A DNA stretch of 64,000 bases from Poa pratensis (lineage: Eukaryota > Streptophyta > Magnoliopsida > Poales > Poaceae), in the NCBI GenBank assembly GCA_947311845.1, contig CAMZMU010000012.1:4378290-4442289 (forward strand), read 5' to 3'. The translations under genes and the position numbers were made by a program. This document shows, piece after piece, positions 33,715-45,380 of the stretch. The notes beneath the pieces were generated by a model. The model was not told the DNA's origin. It did not search any database and saw only the letters and a program-made list of their open reading frames with translations. The first letter of the stretch is position 1, and each line of letters opens with the position of its first letter.

Positions 33715-35311
33715 TGATACGTCTCAAACGTATCTATAATTTTTGATGTTCCATGCTTGTTTTATACCAATTGCTACATGTTTTGCATCTACTTTATATC
33801 ACTTTTATACATTTTTTGGGACTAACCTATTAACAAGATGCCGAAGTGCCAGTTCCTGTTTTCTGCTGTTTTTGTATTCCAGAAAAGCTAGTCTGGAAAT
33901 ATTCTCGGAATTGGACGAAACTACACGGGGGTGCCTATTTTTCCAGAACACGCCTGACGGAGCGAAGGAGCAGCAGAGGAGGGCCACCAGGAGGCCACAC
34001 GCACCAGGGCGCGGGCCCCCCTCTGCCGCGCCCTGGGGTGGTGTGGGCCCCTCGGGGGTCCGCAGCCGCCGCCCTTTCGCCTACTTATTCCCCCCGACGC
34101 GAAAACCCTAAGTACCTGAGCAAATATCCACGAAAAGATCCAGAGACGCCGCCGTCGTCAACCCTAGCTCGGGAGGGTTCAGAACCTCTTCCCGGCACCC
34201 TGCCGGAGAGGGGAATCGTCACCGGAGGCTTCTACATCGCCATGCCTGCCTCCGGAGTGATGCGTGAGTAGTTCATCCTTGGACTACGGGTCCATAGCAG
34301 TAGCTAGATGGTTGTCTCTCCACTTTGTGCCATCATGTTTAGATCTTGTGAGCTGCCCTACATGATCAAGATCATATTATTGTAATGCTACATGTTGTGT
34401 TTGCTGGGATCCGATGAATATTGAATATTATGTCAAGTTGATTATCAATCTATCTTATATGTTATTTAAGATCTTGCATGCTTTCCGTTACTCGTAGATG
34501 CTTTGGCCAAGTAGATGCTTGTAACTCCAAGAGAGAGTATTTATGCTAGATAGTGGGTTCATGTCTCCGTTTAACCTGGGACAGTGACAGAAAGTTCTAA
34601 GGTTGTGGATGTGCTGTTGCCACTAGGGATAACCTAACGATGCTATGTCCACGGACATATGTGTTTGTTTACATTACGCACTTTACTTAATGCAATTATC
34701 CGTTGCTTGCAACTTAATACCAACGGGGGACTCGGATGACAACCCGGCGGTGGATTATTAGTCATAGATGCTGTTGGATAACGATCTATGTATTATGTCG
34801 TAATGCCCAATTAAATATCATAGTAGTCAACATGTCATGTATATGCATTGTCATGCGCTCACTATTCGTCAATTGCCCAGCTGTAATTTGTTCACCCAAC
34901 ATGTTAGTTATCTTTTATGGAGAGACACCACTAGTGAACTGTGGACCCCGGTCCATTCTTTTACACTGATTAAACAACCACAAACTGCAAACTGTTCCTT
35001 TTTCATTCTCTGCAATTTAATACTCATTTTCCACACCATACGTTTAATCCTTTGTTTTCAGCAAGCCAGTGAGATTGACAACCTCACTGTTTCGTTGGGG
35101 CAAAGTAGTTTGATTGTGTTGTGTGCAGATTCCACGTCAACAGTCCAGACTCCCTGCGACAGCTATTTTTCTGGCGCCGTTGACAACCTTCTGAAGAGTT
35201 GCTGCTCCTACTGGTTCGATAACCTTGGTTTCTTTCTGAGGGAAAACTTGCTGCTGACTACATCATACCTTCCTCTTGGGGTCTCCAACGAACGTGTGTT
35301 TCACGTCATCA
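33715..35311 (+). repeat. 3' LTR of element A
   Basis: A 1597-bp copy of the 5' LTR with roughly six substitutions and four small indels counted by eye. It ends CACGTCATCA and is followed by the Harbinger remnant. Confidence 0.9.
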
Positions 35312-35332
35312 GGGGCGTATGTGGAGATACTC
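35312..35332. mobile_element. Harbinger-type TIR element, right end
   Basis: A 21-bp remainder ending in GGAGATACTC, then target duplication TTA at 35333-35335. It pairs with the left part at 7762. Confidence 0.7.
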
Positions 35333-35335
35333 TTA

Positions 35336-38049
35336 CACCTTAAAAGATACTATGATGAAGTAATAACGAAATCCACTTTGTCTCGTAGAACTAAGATCCT
35401 TCGAATCACGAGCGTGATTAGCCAAAGTTTCAAACTTGGCTTCCAAGTTATGACGAGTGGCACAAGTATCTTTAGGCCATACTTATAACCGATTACCATT
35501 GAGACTTGGTACAATCTCAGAGTTTACCAACAAATGACTTGGTGGTTTATCGAAAAGTTCAAATAAAATTGTATGAAGCCAGAATGTGTTCCCGGTTTGC
35601 AAAGTCCATTCCACTTACCTTTTTTATGCTTTCTCAATGACTTGATGCTCCAATTGTGAAAAACAAATGTAAAAAACAAATTGAAATAAATCACGGATAT
35701 ACGTCTACATATTCTATGCGTGCACATAAAGTTCATGAAAGACATTTTTACAACTGTGTAAAAAAAGGCAATTTTCAGTGCCTCGAAATGTGATTTTTTT
35801 TCTTAGTCTTTTTTGCCTACAGCATTACATATGTTTTTCTTCCACCAATGTTTCAGGAAATGTGTAAGACACGTAAATGCACATTCTTCAGAAAAAAAGT
35901 TATTTTTTGAAAGAAATTTAAAATGTGTTTCCCGTAACGGGAGCATCAAGCAAAAACGCTGCTCCGAAGCAATAGTTTTTTTTTTTGATTTTTCATACTT
36001 GTATTCATACGTAGAGGAAAGTATTACAAGGCCAGATACAAGCAAAGAAAAAACAAGGAGAATACAGAGGGCAGCACTGCTGCAACACGCCGTCTTCAAC
36101 CTCGAGGAACCCCAGCACGCGCGACCTCCACCGCCGGAGACGACGAAGGTAGCAGCCGCCCGAGCCTGCACCATGGAGCGGAAGAGCTCCTAGCCCGAAG
36201 CAACAGTTACATGCAATGGAACAGATCAACGGGAGTTAGACGAGAGACGCGCACGAATTGACCGGGCCAAAGTATACCAATTACCAACGGATACAAGGGC
36301 CAGTTCGGTCATTTCTCTTTTGTATTTGTATGTACTGCGACGACGACCCGTGTGGATTATATATTAAAAATAAAACAAAACTGTTGCTGCTGATCCCGAG
36401 AGAGTCAGAGAGATCCAGCTAGAACAAAATCGTTTTCTGGATCAGGAGGCCTGCTCTTGGAAAAGACACCCTCCTTTTTTTTAAACATTGACAGTCCAGA
36501 TAATTAACTCGAATCTACAGACAACAGCTGTACGCCAAGCTAGCTTAACCTCACCAATTGATTAGTACAGTTGTTAGGTTTTATCATTCTTGTTAACCTT
36601 TTTTTCATTTTGTCACTATCCGTGAGTTCTTTCGTCCTTTCCAGCAAAAAAGTTCTTCCTTCCTTTCTCTCTTGTCCTCGTTGTGACGATGTCAAAGAAT
36701 CAATAGCTTAACGAATCTACCATATGGAATCCACACATGTTCTTTTAGCGACAGTTATGCTCATATAAGGATAAAAATCTACTTGGAATTATTGGCAAGA
36801 AAAGCAACGTGTGGGCTAGAAATCTGCTCGAAAAGAACAATGCAATTCCACTTAAGTACATTGGGGGCTAAATAAAACGCTCACCTTCATAATCAGAGTT
36901 GCGGTTTTCTTTGGCAGATCTTAGTGTGTTTTCACATCACTTTTGCGGTGAGCGCTCTCTCGGTGGTCTTTTGTGGTCCTGTCGGAGTCACTTCCTCGAG
37001 AAGAAGTAATGACGATGACGTTTGTGTGCTATCTCGGTGGTGTTTACTTCTCGACATTGTACATGTTGTATCCGTCGTGTGCCAATTCTGTCCGGTGTGC
37101 CCTCAAGGCTATTGTGTTCCATGATGATCGGTGAATGTGTTTTTATTGGATTTTTCGTACCAATTTTTGTTAATCAACCAATTTATCTTCTACATTTTTA
37201 TTAATAAAAAATGAAGCAAAATTTCCTATTTGCTTCAAAAGACAAGTTATCGAGGACAAACAGTAGAGAGTGGACATTTCTTTCTGTCACATTGATCCAG
37301 ATGCGTGGAATCACATTGCAGTCTCTTCCTACCTTTCAAACTTCATAGTTGGGCTCATGGACATTTTTTCTCGGTAACAATAAGTCTGGCAATATGGGAA
37401 ATTCACTTTGGCACATGAGAGCATATACCCCTGCCACTGGGAGAACATTTTGAAATGTTAAAACTTTTGAAGAAAATTCCATGCGTGCATCTCGACATTC
37501 TATGTGTTCACACCAAGTTCGCGAAAAATCGACATTTTGGACTATGTAAAATGAGTAAAAGACAGAAAATGTCTCGTAAAAAGACTTTTTAGCACCAAAA
37601 TTGTCTTTTTTTCCCACGACACGAAAAATATCGATTTTCCGTGAAGCGACTTGGTGAGCACATAGTATGTCGAGATGTACACACTAACTTCTACATCCGA
37701 TTTTTGACATTTGAAAATATGTTTAAAACATTTTTTTTTACGTGAGCATGGGCTCCTAGGTGCGAAAACGCCACACCCCGACAATATATAATTTTTTTTA
37801 TCTAGCGCTTCAGCTATATGTAAGTTACATGAACACGCATTGGAAATTACGAGTATTTGGGTATGAAAATTATTTAGTTTAAAAATCATATGTTGTATAA
37901 ACTTAAATTTCAAGGCCGGACTAAGGTGTATATAAAGGAGTGCCATGGGACTTTTTTCAAGGAATCCGGGGAAACTTTCTGTTGCACGTAGCCAGAGAAA
38001 TGGACATGCACAAAACTAGAAAAAAAAAGAAAAAAAAAGCCCGGACGAC
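35336..38049. other. Intergenic DNA upstream of the bHLH gene
   Basis: 2.7 kb, AT-rich with a GC-richer patch at about 36060-36190. No ORF here has a family signature, and I recognise no transposon ends. Confidence 0.5.
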
Positions 38050-39270
38050 TAGTATATAACAATCAGCCCCGCTTCTGGTGCCTACACTTGTCGCTCGTGG
38101 TACGACGCACGCGCGGATACAAAGCACACGAAGCGAAGCGGTCACACCCACACGCACAGAGCAAACAAAACAAAACAGCGCCTCCCTCCCCGTTCTGCTC
38201 TTCTTCAGGCCGGCCAGAGAAAGCGGAGGAGCGGAGCTGAAGCGGTTATCGCATCGTCTTCCTCCTCGTCAAACTGTGAGCTCCCACCTTCTCTTCCTCC
38301 CTCTTCTCCGGTCTCCTTTTCTTCCGGATAAACTACAAGCGGCCGACCCGATAACCGCGTCTTAAGGACTTGTAGTTTGTTGACGAATTGTTTTATGCAT
38401 TTGTTCTCGCGAGGTGCCGGGAGTTTCTTGTGTTGCTGTTCTTGCATGTTTTCTGGGGTGGGAGGCGAATTTGTGGGTGGAAACCGAGAGGTTCTGGTCC
38501 GTGCAAGACGCGGCTGTTCGGTGATTCATTTCCAAGCCCTTTCTTTCCCCTGCTAGGCGCTTGGATGCTAGGATTTGTTTCGCCGTACTAAACTGCTCTT
38601 CTTATAGGCTCAATTGGTTCACTGTTCATGTTCTTGATAAAACTCTCGCTAACACGCAGTTGCAGAATGTTGTTGAATCTGATTTACAAGTAGTATGAAT
38701 CAGAGACGTGCTCGCCGAACGACGGATCACAAATTTCCCAGCTAATTGTTTTTTTGTTCTAAATAAGGTTATTATTTGGGCATTAAAACCTGCTGACTCT
38801 GTGATTACCCCATGAATGTTTCTTTAGCAGCAGTATGCATGCCAGATGCAAACGGTCGAGTTAGAATCCTTTTTAATAAGGGGGGTTTTATGGCAGATCC
38901 TCCTCCTAGTGCCTTTTGTCAGATAACTAGAGAAAAAATGGGTATAATTTTGCAGGAGTGGCAACTTGCGTTTTTCAATTGGAAGTCGCTTGGTAGTTAG
39001 TTGACCGTGTTAGGCCCTGTGTAGTAATTTAGTTATCAGCAATTACATTTCTTGACATTATTTTGTTCTGGAATCTGGATCTCAGGCTTCCACTTGTAGA
39101 CTTGTAGTGTGTAGTGATAACTGATAACTGATATTAATCTTGTTCCTCCAACTCTGTCAAAAGGCTTCCCACTTGTAGACTTGTAGTGTGTAGCGTGTAG
39201 TGATAACTGATATTACTCTGTAGCAGGAGTCGGTTTCCTTTTCAGTGGATTGCACAAGAGCGAAAGATCG
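38050..39270 (+). promoter_or_regulatory. Promoter, 5' UTR and probable 5' UTR intron of the bHLH gene
   Basis: AGTATATAAC at 38051-38060 is a good TATA box. A pyrimidine-rich leader follows, then a GT donor at 38276 (AAACT/GTGAGC) and an acceptor TAGCAG ending at 39226, 44 bp before the start codon. The 951-bp leader intron is inferred from these sites. Confidence 0.55.
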
Positions 39271-41649
39271 ATGGGCGGCTTCGTTGATCCTTTCATCCCG
39301 TCGTCGGCATGGCCTCAGGACATGGTGTTCGCCGGCTCGTCCTCGTGGGCAGGCACCGGAGTCTCCTCTCTCGCCGTTCCTCGGCCCAAGGCATGGGGTT
39401 CTACCACCTCAAAACGGCTCCTCCCCGGCCGCGTTTCCTGCGGGCGGCACCGGGCTGTCGTCCGCGGAGCTACACGAGCAGCTGCAGCTGCTGCAGGCGA
39501 CGGCCTGGACTTCGACGACGCCGGCGCGCTGGACTCCATCCTGGGCGCGGCACCGTGTCCAGTGTCGCTGACAGACAGCGCGCCGGTGATCTGTAGCTCG
39601 AACGAGAGCAGCGGGAGCGAGCAGTCCGGTGTGGGTGCCGGCCTGCCTCAGTTTCTCATGGGAGCCAGAGCACCCGGCTGCGTGGCCCCCAGCCTGCCTC
39701 GGCTCCATGGCGGGCGACGAGACGTCCACGCAGAGCTTCGGGTTCGGTGGCATCTCCGGCGAGGATCTCCTGCACGAGGCTGCAGCCTGCGCCCCGAACA
39801 GGGCGAACAGGTACCAGCAGCTCGGCGCCGTGTCCCCAGCGCAGCTGCAGCTACACGTGAGTCTGGTAAACCTTGGCAACGGATAATTATTAAATGATCT
39901 TCCCTTAATCTTTCTTAGTAGATAATACATTTTGTTCTGCATGTTTACGCCTGCAGGATGATGCTGAGTTCAGCAGTGGCAAGCTGCTGTCGTTTTCTCC
40001 AGGGTCACAAGTTCGTCCCAGCGGCATCGAAACTCTACAGCAGATGAACCAAAATGTGAGTGAGACCACTGCAACCAGTATTTCGTTTGGTTTTCTTGAG
40101 ACACTAGCATCTGTCGTAACTAGTTAGCTGACGGTTGGCGCTGAATCCGATCGACCTTACGCCATGAATTCAGGATGCGCGTGTCTCAACTGTCACCAGA
40201 GACCAGACCTGATGTCCTGATCCTAACGTGTGCAGGAATTCAGCCGCGGCCTGCACCACCTGGACCTCTCCTCGCTGGTTTCCGGGCCACAGCTTGCACC
40301 GTTCAATCCCAAACAGGTTGCTGAAGACGGCAAGATTAACGGTACCGGTGTCGCCGGGACGGAGGCGGAGCTGCTCCCAAGCCTCGCGCCAGGGCTCGCC
40401 GGGGCCAGGCCACGGATCCGCACAGCATCGCCGAGAGGGTGAGCCACCCGTCCATGGCATCACAGCGATTCTCGCCCCTCCTCCTCGGTGATGATTGGCT
40501 CGATAATGATATTGGGTTTCTGACTGGTTGTTTGTGTCTGCTTGCAGCTCCGGAGGGAGAAGATCTCTGACAGGATGAAGAATTTGCAGGAACTGGTTCC
40601 AAACTCAAACAAGGTATCATTTCAATTTACTCTTTTTCCCGCTCGACCAGCACGCCCACCTGACAAAGTGGTAGATATCACGGCTATGTTTAGCTGACAC
40701 CCAACGAGGAATGTCACCCTACGTTAGTTAGGCAAAGTCCAGATTGCCATTGCTATACCTGGGACCTTTTCGAGTTGGAGCCTAAAATAGTGCCATGCTG
40801 TTAGCAGATGCAGTATATAGATAGGCAGGGGCATTGTTAATTTTGTTGAGAGCAAGGAAGAAACTGCCATTCTTCTTCTTCTCTCCCTCCATTGCCTCAG
40901 CCCATATCCCCCACGGCAGAGAAGCGGCGAGGTCTGCACCTCGCCCTCCTCCGGTCAACCGTGGGTGGGTGTGCGGGTGGTGACTCTGGTGGTATGTGGC
41001 CGAGATAAAACTTAGCAGATTTTTCCCTCTCTCTGCTCATATGACTTTGACGTGTGCTTGTTTCTGAACCTTCGTTTCTGCTGCGCAGACGGACAAGGCG
41101 TCTATGCTTGAAGAGATCATCGAGTACATAAAGTTTCTTCAGTTACAAACCAAGGTCCGTGTGCAGTATGTTTACATTCAGCCAAAATTTCCTTCTCCTC
41201 CTGATTCTACTGACGCAATTGATACGTTTGATTGAAGGTTCTGAGCATGAGCAGGCTGGTGCGACCGAAGCCGTGGTTCCTCTTCTGATGGAATCTCAGG
41301 ATGAGGTAAAGAGATAATAATCAGTTGTCCTTTTGGGAGTTGTTCTTCTTTTTTTACTGAGGACAATTTGTGAATTGCAATGCAGAGCTCTGGACTTCTC
41401 CTGGGATCCCCAAGATCAAGATCCCAATCCGATGAAGACAATGCTGCGTTCGAGCAGGAGATTGCGCAGCTGATGGAGAACAACATGACGTTGGCGATGC
41501 AGTACCTGCAGAGCAAGGGCCTCTGCCTCATGCCCATCGGGCTGGCGTCGGCGCTGTCGACCCAGAAGGGGTCGGCTTCTGCCGCCGTCCGGCCGGAGAC
41601 CGGCCCTGCTGCGGGCATCCCGACGGAGATCAAATTCAAGACGATGTGA
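39271..41649 (+). CDS. bHLH transcription factor, UNE12/bHLH7-like (subfamily XI), seven exons with frameshifts
   Basis: Exons: 39271-39856, 39957-40055, 40236-40438, 40548-40613, 41089-41154, 41238-41305 and 41386-41649, all with GT/AG borders. Exon 1 starts MGGFVDPFIPSSAWPQDMVF. The bHLH domain spans exons 3-5: DPHSIAER (His, Glu and Arg that contact the E-box), then LRREKISDRMKNLQELVPNS, then DKASMLEEIIEYIKFLQLQT. Exon 7 has EQEIAQLMENNMTLAMQYLQ and KGLCLMPIGLASAL, the conserved tail of this subfamily. These proteins dimerise and bind E-box promoters in the nucleus. Exon 1 changes frame four to five times, and exons 3 and 6 are each one base short, always by loss of a base. Either it is a pseudogene or the sequence is faulty; perfect splice sites and intact exons 4, 5 and 7 favour the latter. 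Confidence 0.8.
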
Positions 41650-41998
41650 TGGAGCCCCGCCACCCGTGCTTAGATTCCCCTAACAATATGCTTCTGCTGT
41701 TGCTTGTCATCGTCAGACCATATTTACCAAATCAATTTCCTCCCTGATCGTGTAGCTCTACTATTTGCCTATGCATTCTCAAGAATCAGAGTCGAATGGC
41801 CCTTCCTTACGTCTTACCAAAATGAATGAACAATTGAAAAATAGATTATTTCAACTGCAGCAACAAAAATTCTACAGATTTCGGGACACAATAAAAAATT
41901 CTAACAAGCCAAAGAAAGCGATTCGTTTCGATCAAAACTGAACTCCGACTTAGGCGGGACTGTGTGGATGGGTGGAGCTGCGGTGTCAGCCTGTTCCT

Positions 41999-42395
41999 CT
42001 AGGCCTTCCTGGAGAGCAGCTGTGCGCGGAGCTCTGCGGGGTCGACGTCGGCGAACCGGTTCTCGGGGATCCAGTTGCCCGTCTTGGGGTCCCTCATCCA
42101 GAAGATATCCCTGCCTGATGGCGCCTGGGTAGCGCTGCGCCCGAGACCCTCGCCGCCATTGCCGTCACGCTCTGCTTCACCTCTGCTCCCGTCGCGGCGG
42201 AGTAACCGCGCCGGCTGCAGCACCACGGACATTAAGAACAACACGAACAAGAAACATGGTATTAAGAACAAGACGAACAAGAAACATGGCGGTACGAAAA
42301 TCAGAAACGTCCGAGGCCATGGAAACGAGATGAGACGGAGGGTGGTGGACAAGGCACCTGAGCGCGAGTAGCGTGGTGATTGGAACGCGCGGCAT
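41999..42395 (-). CDS. LEA_3-family late embryogenesis abundant protein (SAG21-like), two exons
   Basis: Exon 1 (42358-42395) encodes MPRVPITTLLAL, and exon 2 (41999-42214) joins in phase 2 through GT/AG borders. The product continues with SRRGYSAATGAEVKQSV, and its end is DIFWMRDPKTGNWIPENRFA followed by DVDPAELRAQLLSRKA. The W-x-P-D/RDPKTG-x-W-x-P-E core and the ELRAxLL end define the LEA_3 (PF03242) family: small, mostly disordered, stress- or seed-induced proteins, often with mitochondrial N-termini. One base is missing in exon 2 near a GGG run at about 42110. A longer ORF from 42492 reads through the intron and I do not accept it. The gene is tail to tail with the bHLH gene, about 350 bp apart. 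Confidence 0.75.
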
Positions 42396-42636
42396 TGCTC
42401 CCGCCTCTCGAGATTGGACCGGAGTTGATGGGGTCTGGCAGGAGTAGGACCGGATCGCTCTGTTTCGAACTCTGCTCCGCCGTCGACTCCCATGGTATGT
42501 ACTACTATATATAGGGGGATTGATGTCGGCGCTAGGGTTTTCCTTTGGGGTTTAGGCGCCGCCGATGTGCTGGGCCCGAGTCCAGCTGGCTGGTGGACAG
42601 GTGAGGCTTAGCCCACCTAGGAATACAAATAATATA

Positions 42637-42714
42637 CTCACTCCGTCCAAAAATAAGTATAGATACATTCACTTTTGGGTAAACTTTGAGACACTTATTT
42701 TTTGACGGAGGGAG
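42637..42714. mobile_element. Stowaway-type MITE, short
   Basis: 78 bp with ends CTCACTCCGTCC and GACGGAGGGAG, flanked by TA on both sides (42635-42636, 42715-42716). Confidence 0.9.
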
Positions 42715-43190
42715 TAGAAAATTACAAGTCAGTCCTTTGGATTTGCATGGAGGACCCTAAAGGAAAAACGTGAAATCAAGATTGGATCCAAAAACCATCT
42801 CCATCGCAGAGCCAATGCCTCCGATGCCGGTGACGAAACCACTTGGTGCAGTGATGCCGCCATACCACCACCTCCAGGACCTTGAGGATGTGGGTGACCT
42901 AGACGTTGAGAGAAGATGGACCGTCTCCGTCATGCCAAACATGGGAAGGATGAAATCTTAATGCAGCCGCCATTCGATCAGAGGATTCAATTGCAAGGAA
43001 ATCGACAAGCGACCAAGCACATCGTAGTTCCAGATGATTGCCGCTGATGATGAGCACCGGACCAATCGAGAAGATTGGTGGATTCCTCCAACTCCACCTT
43101 CACTCCCATCAGCATGAAAAGAACAACATGGGAAAGAGAGAGCGATGTTAACCCTCTAGAACCTCCCTGAAGGGACAAATCATACCCTAA

Positions 43191-43419
43191 GAGCTCGTTT
43201 GGCACCCATCATTTTTATTTCATTTGACCATCATTTCACTTCATTTGGAAAGTGAAATGATAGGGTTAGGGATATGAATTGGCATAACATACAATCGACA
43301 TTTGCTGGAATTTCAAATGAAATGACATGTCCAATTATATGCCAGCCAAACAGGTTGCGCATAGAATCACATATGGATTCCATGATTCTGGCTTGAAATG
43401 ATGGTTACCAAACGACCTC
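43191..43419. mobile_element. Tourist/Harbinger-type MITE
   Basis: 229 bp. The ends GAGCTCGTTTGGCACCCATC and the complement of GATGGTTACCAAACGACCTC form a roughly 24-bp imperfect inverted repeat. TAA occurs on both sides (43188-43190, 43420-43422). Non-coding. Confidence 0.85.
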
Positions 43420-43422
43420 TAA

Positions 43423-44859
43423 ATGGTTTTTGGTGTTAATGACCATTGAATTAGGGAACTAATGGCTTTACAAGTCTTATACCTAGGAATAGGTCCGCAC
43501 CATGGAGTAGCGAGGTGAATGGTTACCCCTACATAAAAGAACTATCGAATAGATGACGTCTTATTTTGGACGTTTGTTTTGCATTTTTTAGTCATATGGA
43601 AACTGTACTATGAAGAAGGGAACAAGCTTGCAAATTATGGTGTCAATGGCCTAAACACATCCCATATCATCCATAAAAAGCCCTTGCATTTTGCACCCGA
43701 AATCATCAAGTTTCCATCAGTTTTGCACTTCCCACACCGGATGGTCTGTACCTGTCTCCGGGCCCTGACTAAATCCTCTCTGGAACCTCCTGGTCTTGCC
43801 CTGGAAAATAGCCCGCACATGACACAGTTGTCGGAATGTTCGACTATGTTATACATATCTGGAATCCATGTTGCGGAATAATGGCCATATTTCCCGTTAC
43901 CTTTATATACCTTTCTTCCCCATTCAATGGGGTACGATTTTGGGACCCCCTTTTCCTTTGAAGTGTTGAGCTCCTAAACTTTGATTTCTCCACATCCCTC
44001 CACTCAATCTTGTAAATCTTTGAGGAAAAGGGAGAGGAGCCCCTAAAAGTGTATTCCCTATCTTGAGTAAACTTGGTCTTGTCACTCTTGAGTTTCTGGG
44101 AAACCATAAACGGTTGGTGTTGCCTTGTGAGTTTTCGGTGTGTGGAAGTCATCAAGTAGTTTGTAAAGGTGCGAGGATCACCTCAACATCCTATTAGTAG
44201 AAATATCTCTCACTTGGTATGGGGAGTTCAATGGTTAAGAAAGCCTATATCCGCGAGGAATCGTATGGGCTTGGTTTGCTACGGCCTCTCCAATGGAGAG
44301 TAGAGCTCTCTCAAGGGCTTGAATTTCAGGATGTATCATTGTGTTTTTAACTCTTCATCTCTTTCTATTTTGATTATCTAGATTCTCACCTTTTACCGAT
44401 TATTTTCATGTACCGTGTCATATATGATTGTTCATCTAGTTGTATTTTAGGATCACCTTCTTTATCCGCAATTATCTCTAAATCAATGAAATTGATTAAA
44501 AAAAATAGCCGCCTATCCCCCCCTCCCCCTCCTATGTTCCATCTTTTATCCTTCAATTGTTATCTCATGAAACTCTCATTGTTAGTGTTGCTGCTTAGAG
44601 AGTAAATATGAAGCCCGAGGAGATGGAAAATCAAATTAATAAGCTCACCGCTATGGTGGAGTTGTTAAACGAGAGCTTGCAAATGCGGAGAAGAATTCTC
44701 TTGCTCCAAAAGTTGTGACATAGGAGGATTTTTCATGTGTGCCCGATTTGGAATTTTTCATGTGAAAGAAGAGATTCTCTGTCTAGTTCTCGAATTTGTC
44801 ATGTGAGCCTAATTTTGTATTTTGAAATATTCTTTCGATATTCCCAAGTAATTAGGCAT
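43423..44859. other. Unclassified DNA before element E1
   Basis: CTTTATATACC near 43902 looks like a core promoter. From 44608 a short frame MKPEEMENQINKLTAMVELL resembles the start of a retroelement gag and ends after about 30 codons. This may be a truncated retroelement leader, but I cannot assign it. Confidence 0.35.
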
Positions 44860-45349
44860 TGACATGGGTATGCCTATCGGGTACCCTACCATGAGGGTAC
44901 CTGGTGCACGTATCGACTAGGCCCAACTATCAGAGCCTACATGAAGCCCATGAAGGGAGGCCCACGAAGATGGAGTATCCTCCAAGTTTGGCGAAACAAT
45001 AGTCGGTTTAGAGTTTCCTTACTTGTAAATCGAGTCGGTTACGAACACCCGAGACCCAGCCTATTATTTAAGGACTGGGAGGGCCATCGAACCAGACACG
45101 TACTTTCAGAGCCACCAAAACCCTAGCGAGATCGACATCTCGCCGGGACCCTTGTAACCATCATATTCACAAAGCAATAACAGACAGGCAGGACGTAGGG
45201 GTGTTACCTCCACACGAGGGCCCTGAACCTGGGTAAAATCTTTGCCCTGCTTGTCAGCCGACGATACTTCCAGCTCTACCACGTTCTCTCCCCCATATTC
45301 ATAACCTAGGGACCTTAACCATGGGTCTTGATGAGTCTACCCCTCGTCA
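44860..45349 (+). repeat. 5' LTR of element E1
   Basis: From TGACATGGGTATGCC to CCCCTCGTCA, about 490 bp. It aligns with the LTR of E2 from end to end with many differences. TATTATTTAAGG near 45061 is the probable TATA element. Confidence 0.75.
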
Positions 45350-45351
45350 AG

Positions 45352-45369
45352 TGGCGCCGTCTGTGGGAA
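45352..45369 (+). other. Primer binding site of E1
   Basis: TGGCGCCGTCTGTGGGAA, 2 nt after the LTR. The same site occurs in E2 at 55963. I do not name the tRNA. Confidence 0.75.
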
Positions 45370-45380
45370 AGAATAGCGCT

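Larger units (their letters stand above)
8392..35311 (+). mobile_element. Element A: Athila-type Gypsy retrotransposon, non-autonomous, interrupted by B
   Basis: Two LTRs of about 1.6 kb (8392-9990 and 33715-35311) differ at about ten places by eye. Without B the element is about 8.2 kb. The interior has a tRNA-Asp-type primer site, gag and protease, then about 2.7 kb of non-coding DNA. Reverse transcriptase, RNase H and integrase are absent, so it needs help in trans. Flanks are GGGGG and GGGGC, a possible 5-bp duplication with one mismatch. Its PPT-like AAGCTTGGGGATGC precedes the 3' LTR. By sequence type it resembles the WHAM/Sabrina group of Triticeae, but I cannot fix the family name. 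Confidence 0.85.

Noticed and set aside
35336..38049. Several 60-134-aa ORFs on both strands
   Set aside because: All are AT-rich or overlap each other; none has a recognisable domain or splice context.
42000..42493. 164-aa minus ORF with an apparent membrane segment (FLIFVPPCFLFVLFLIPC)
   Set aside because: The hydrophobic part is the translated intron of the LEA_3 gene; GT/AG borders and a better start at 42395 explain it.
42757..42961. Small ORFs on both strands between the two MITEs
   Set aside because: About 60 codons each, overlapping on opposite strands, with no domain or promoter.
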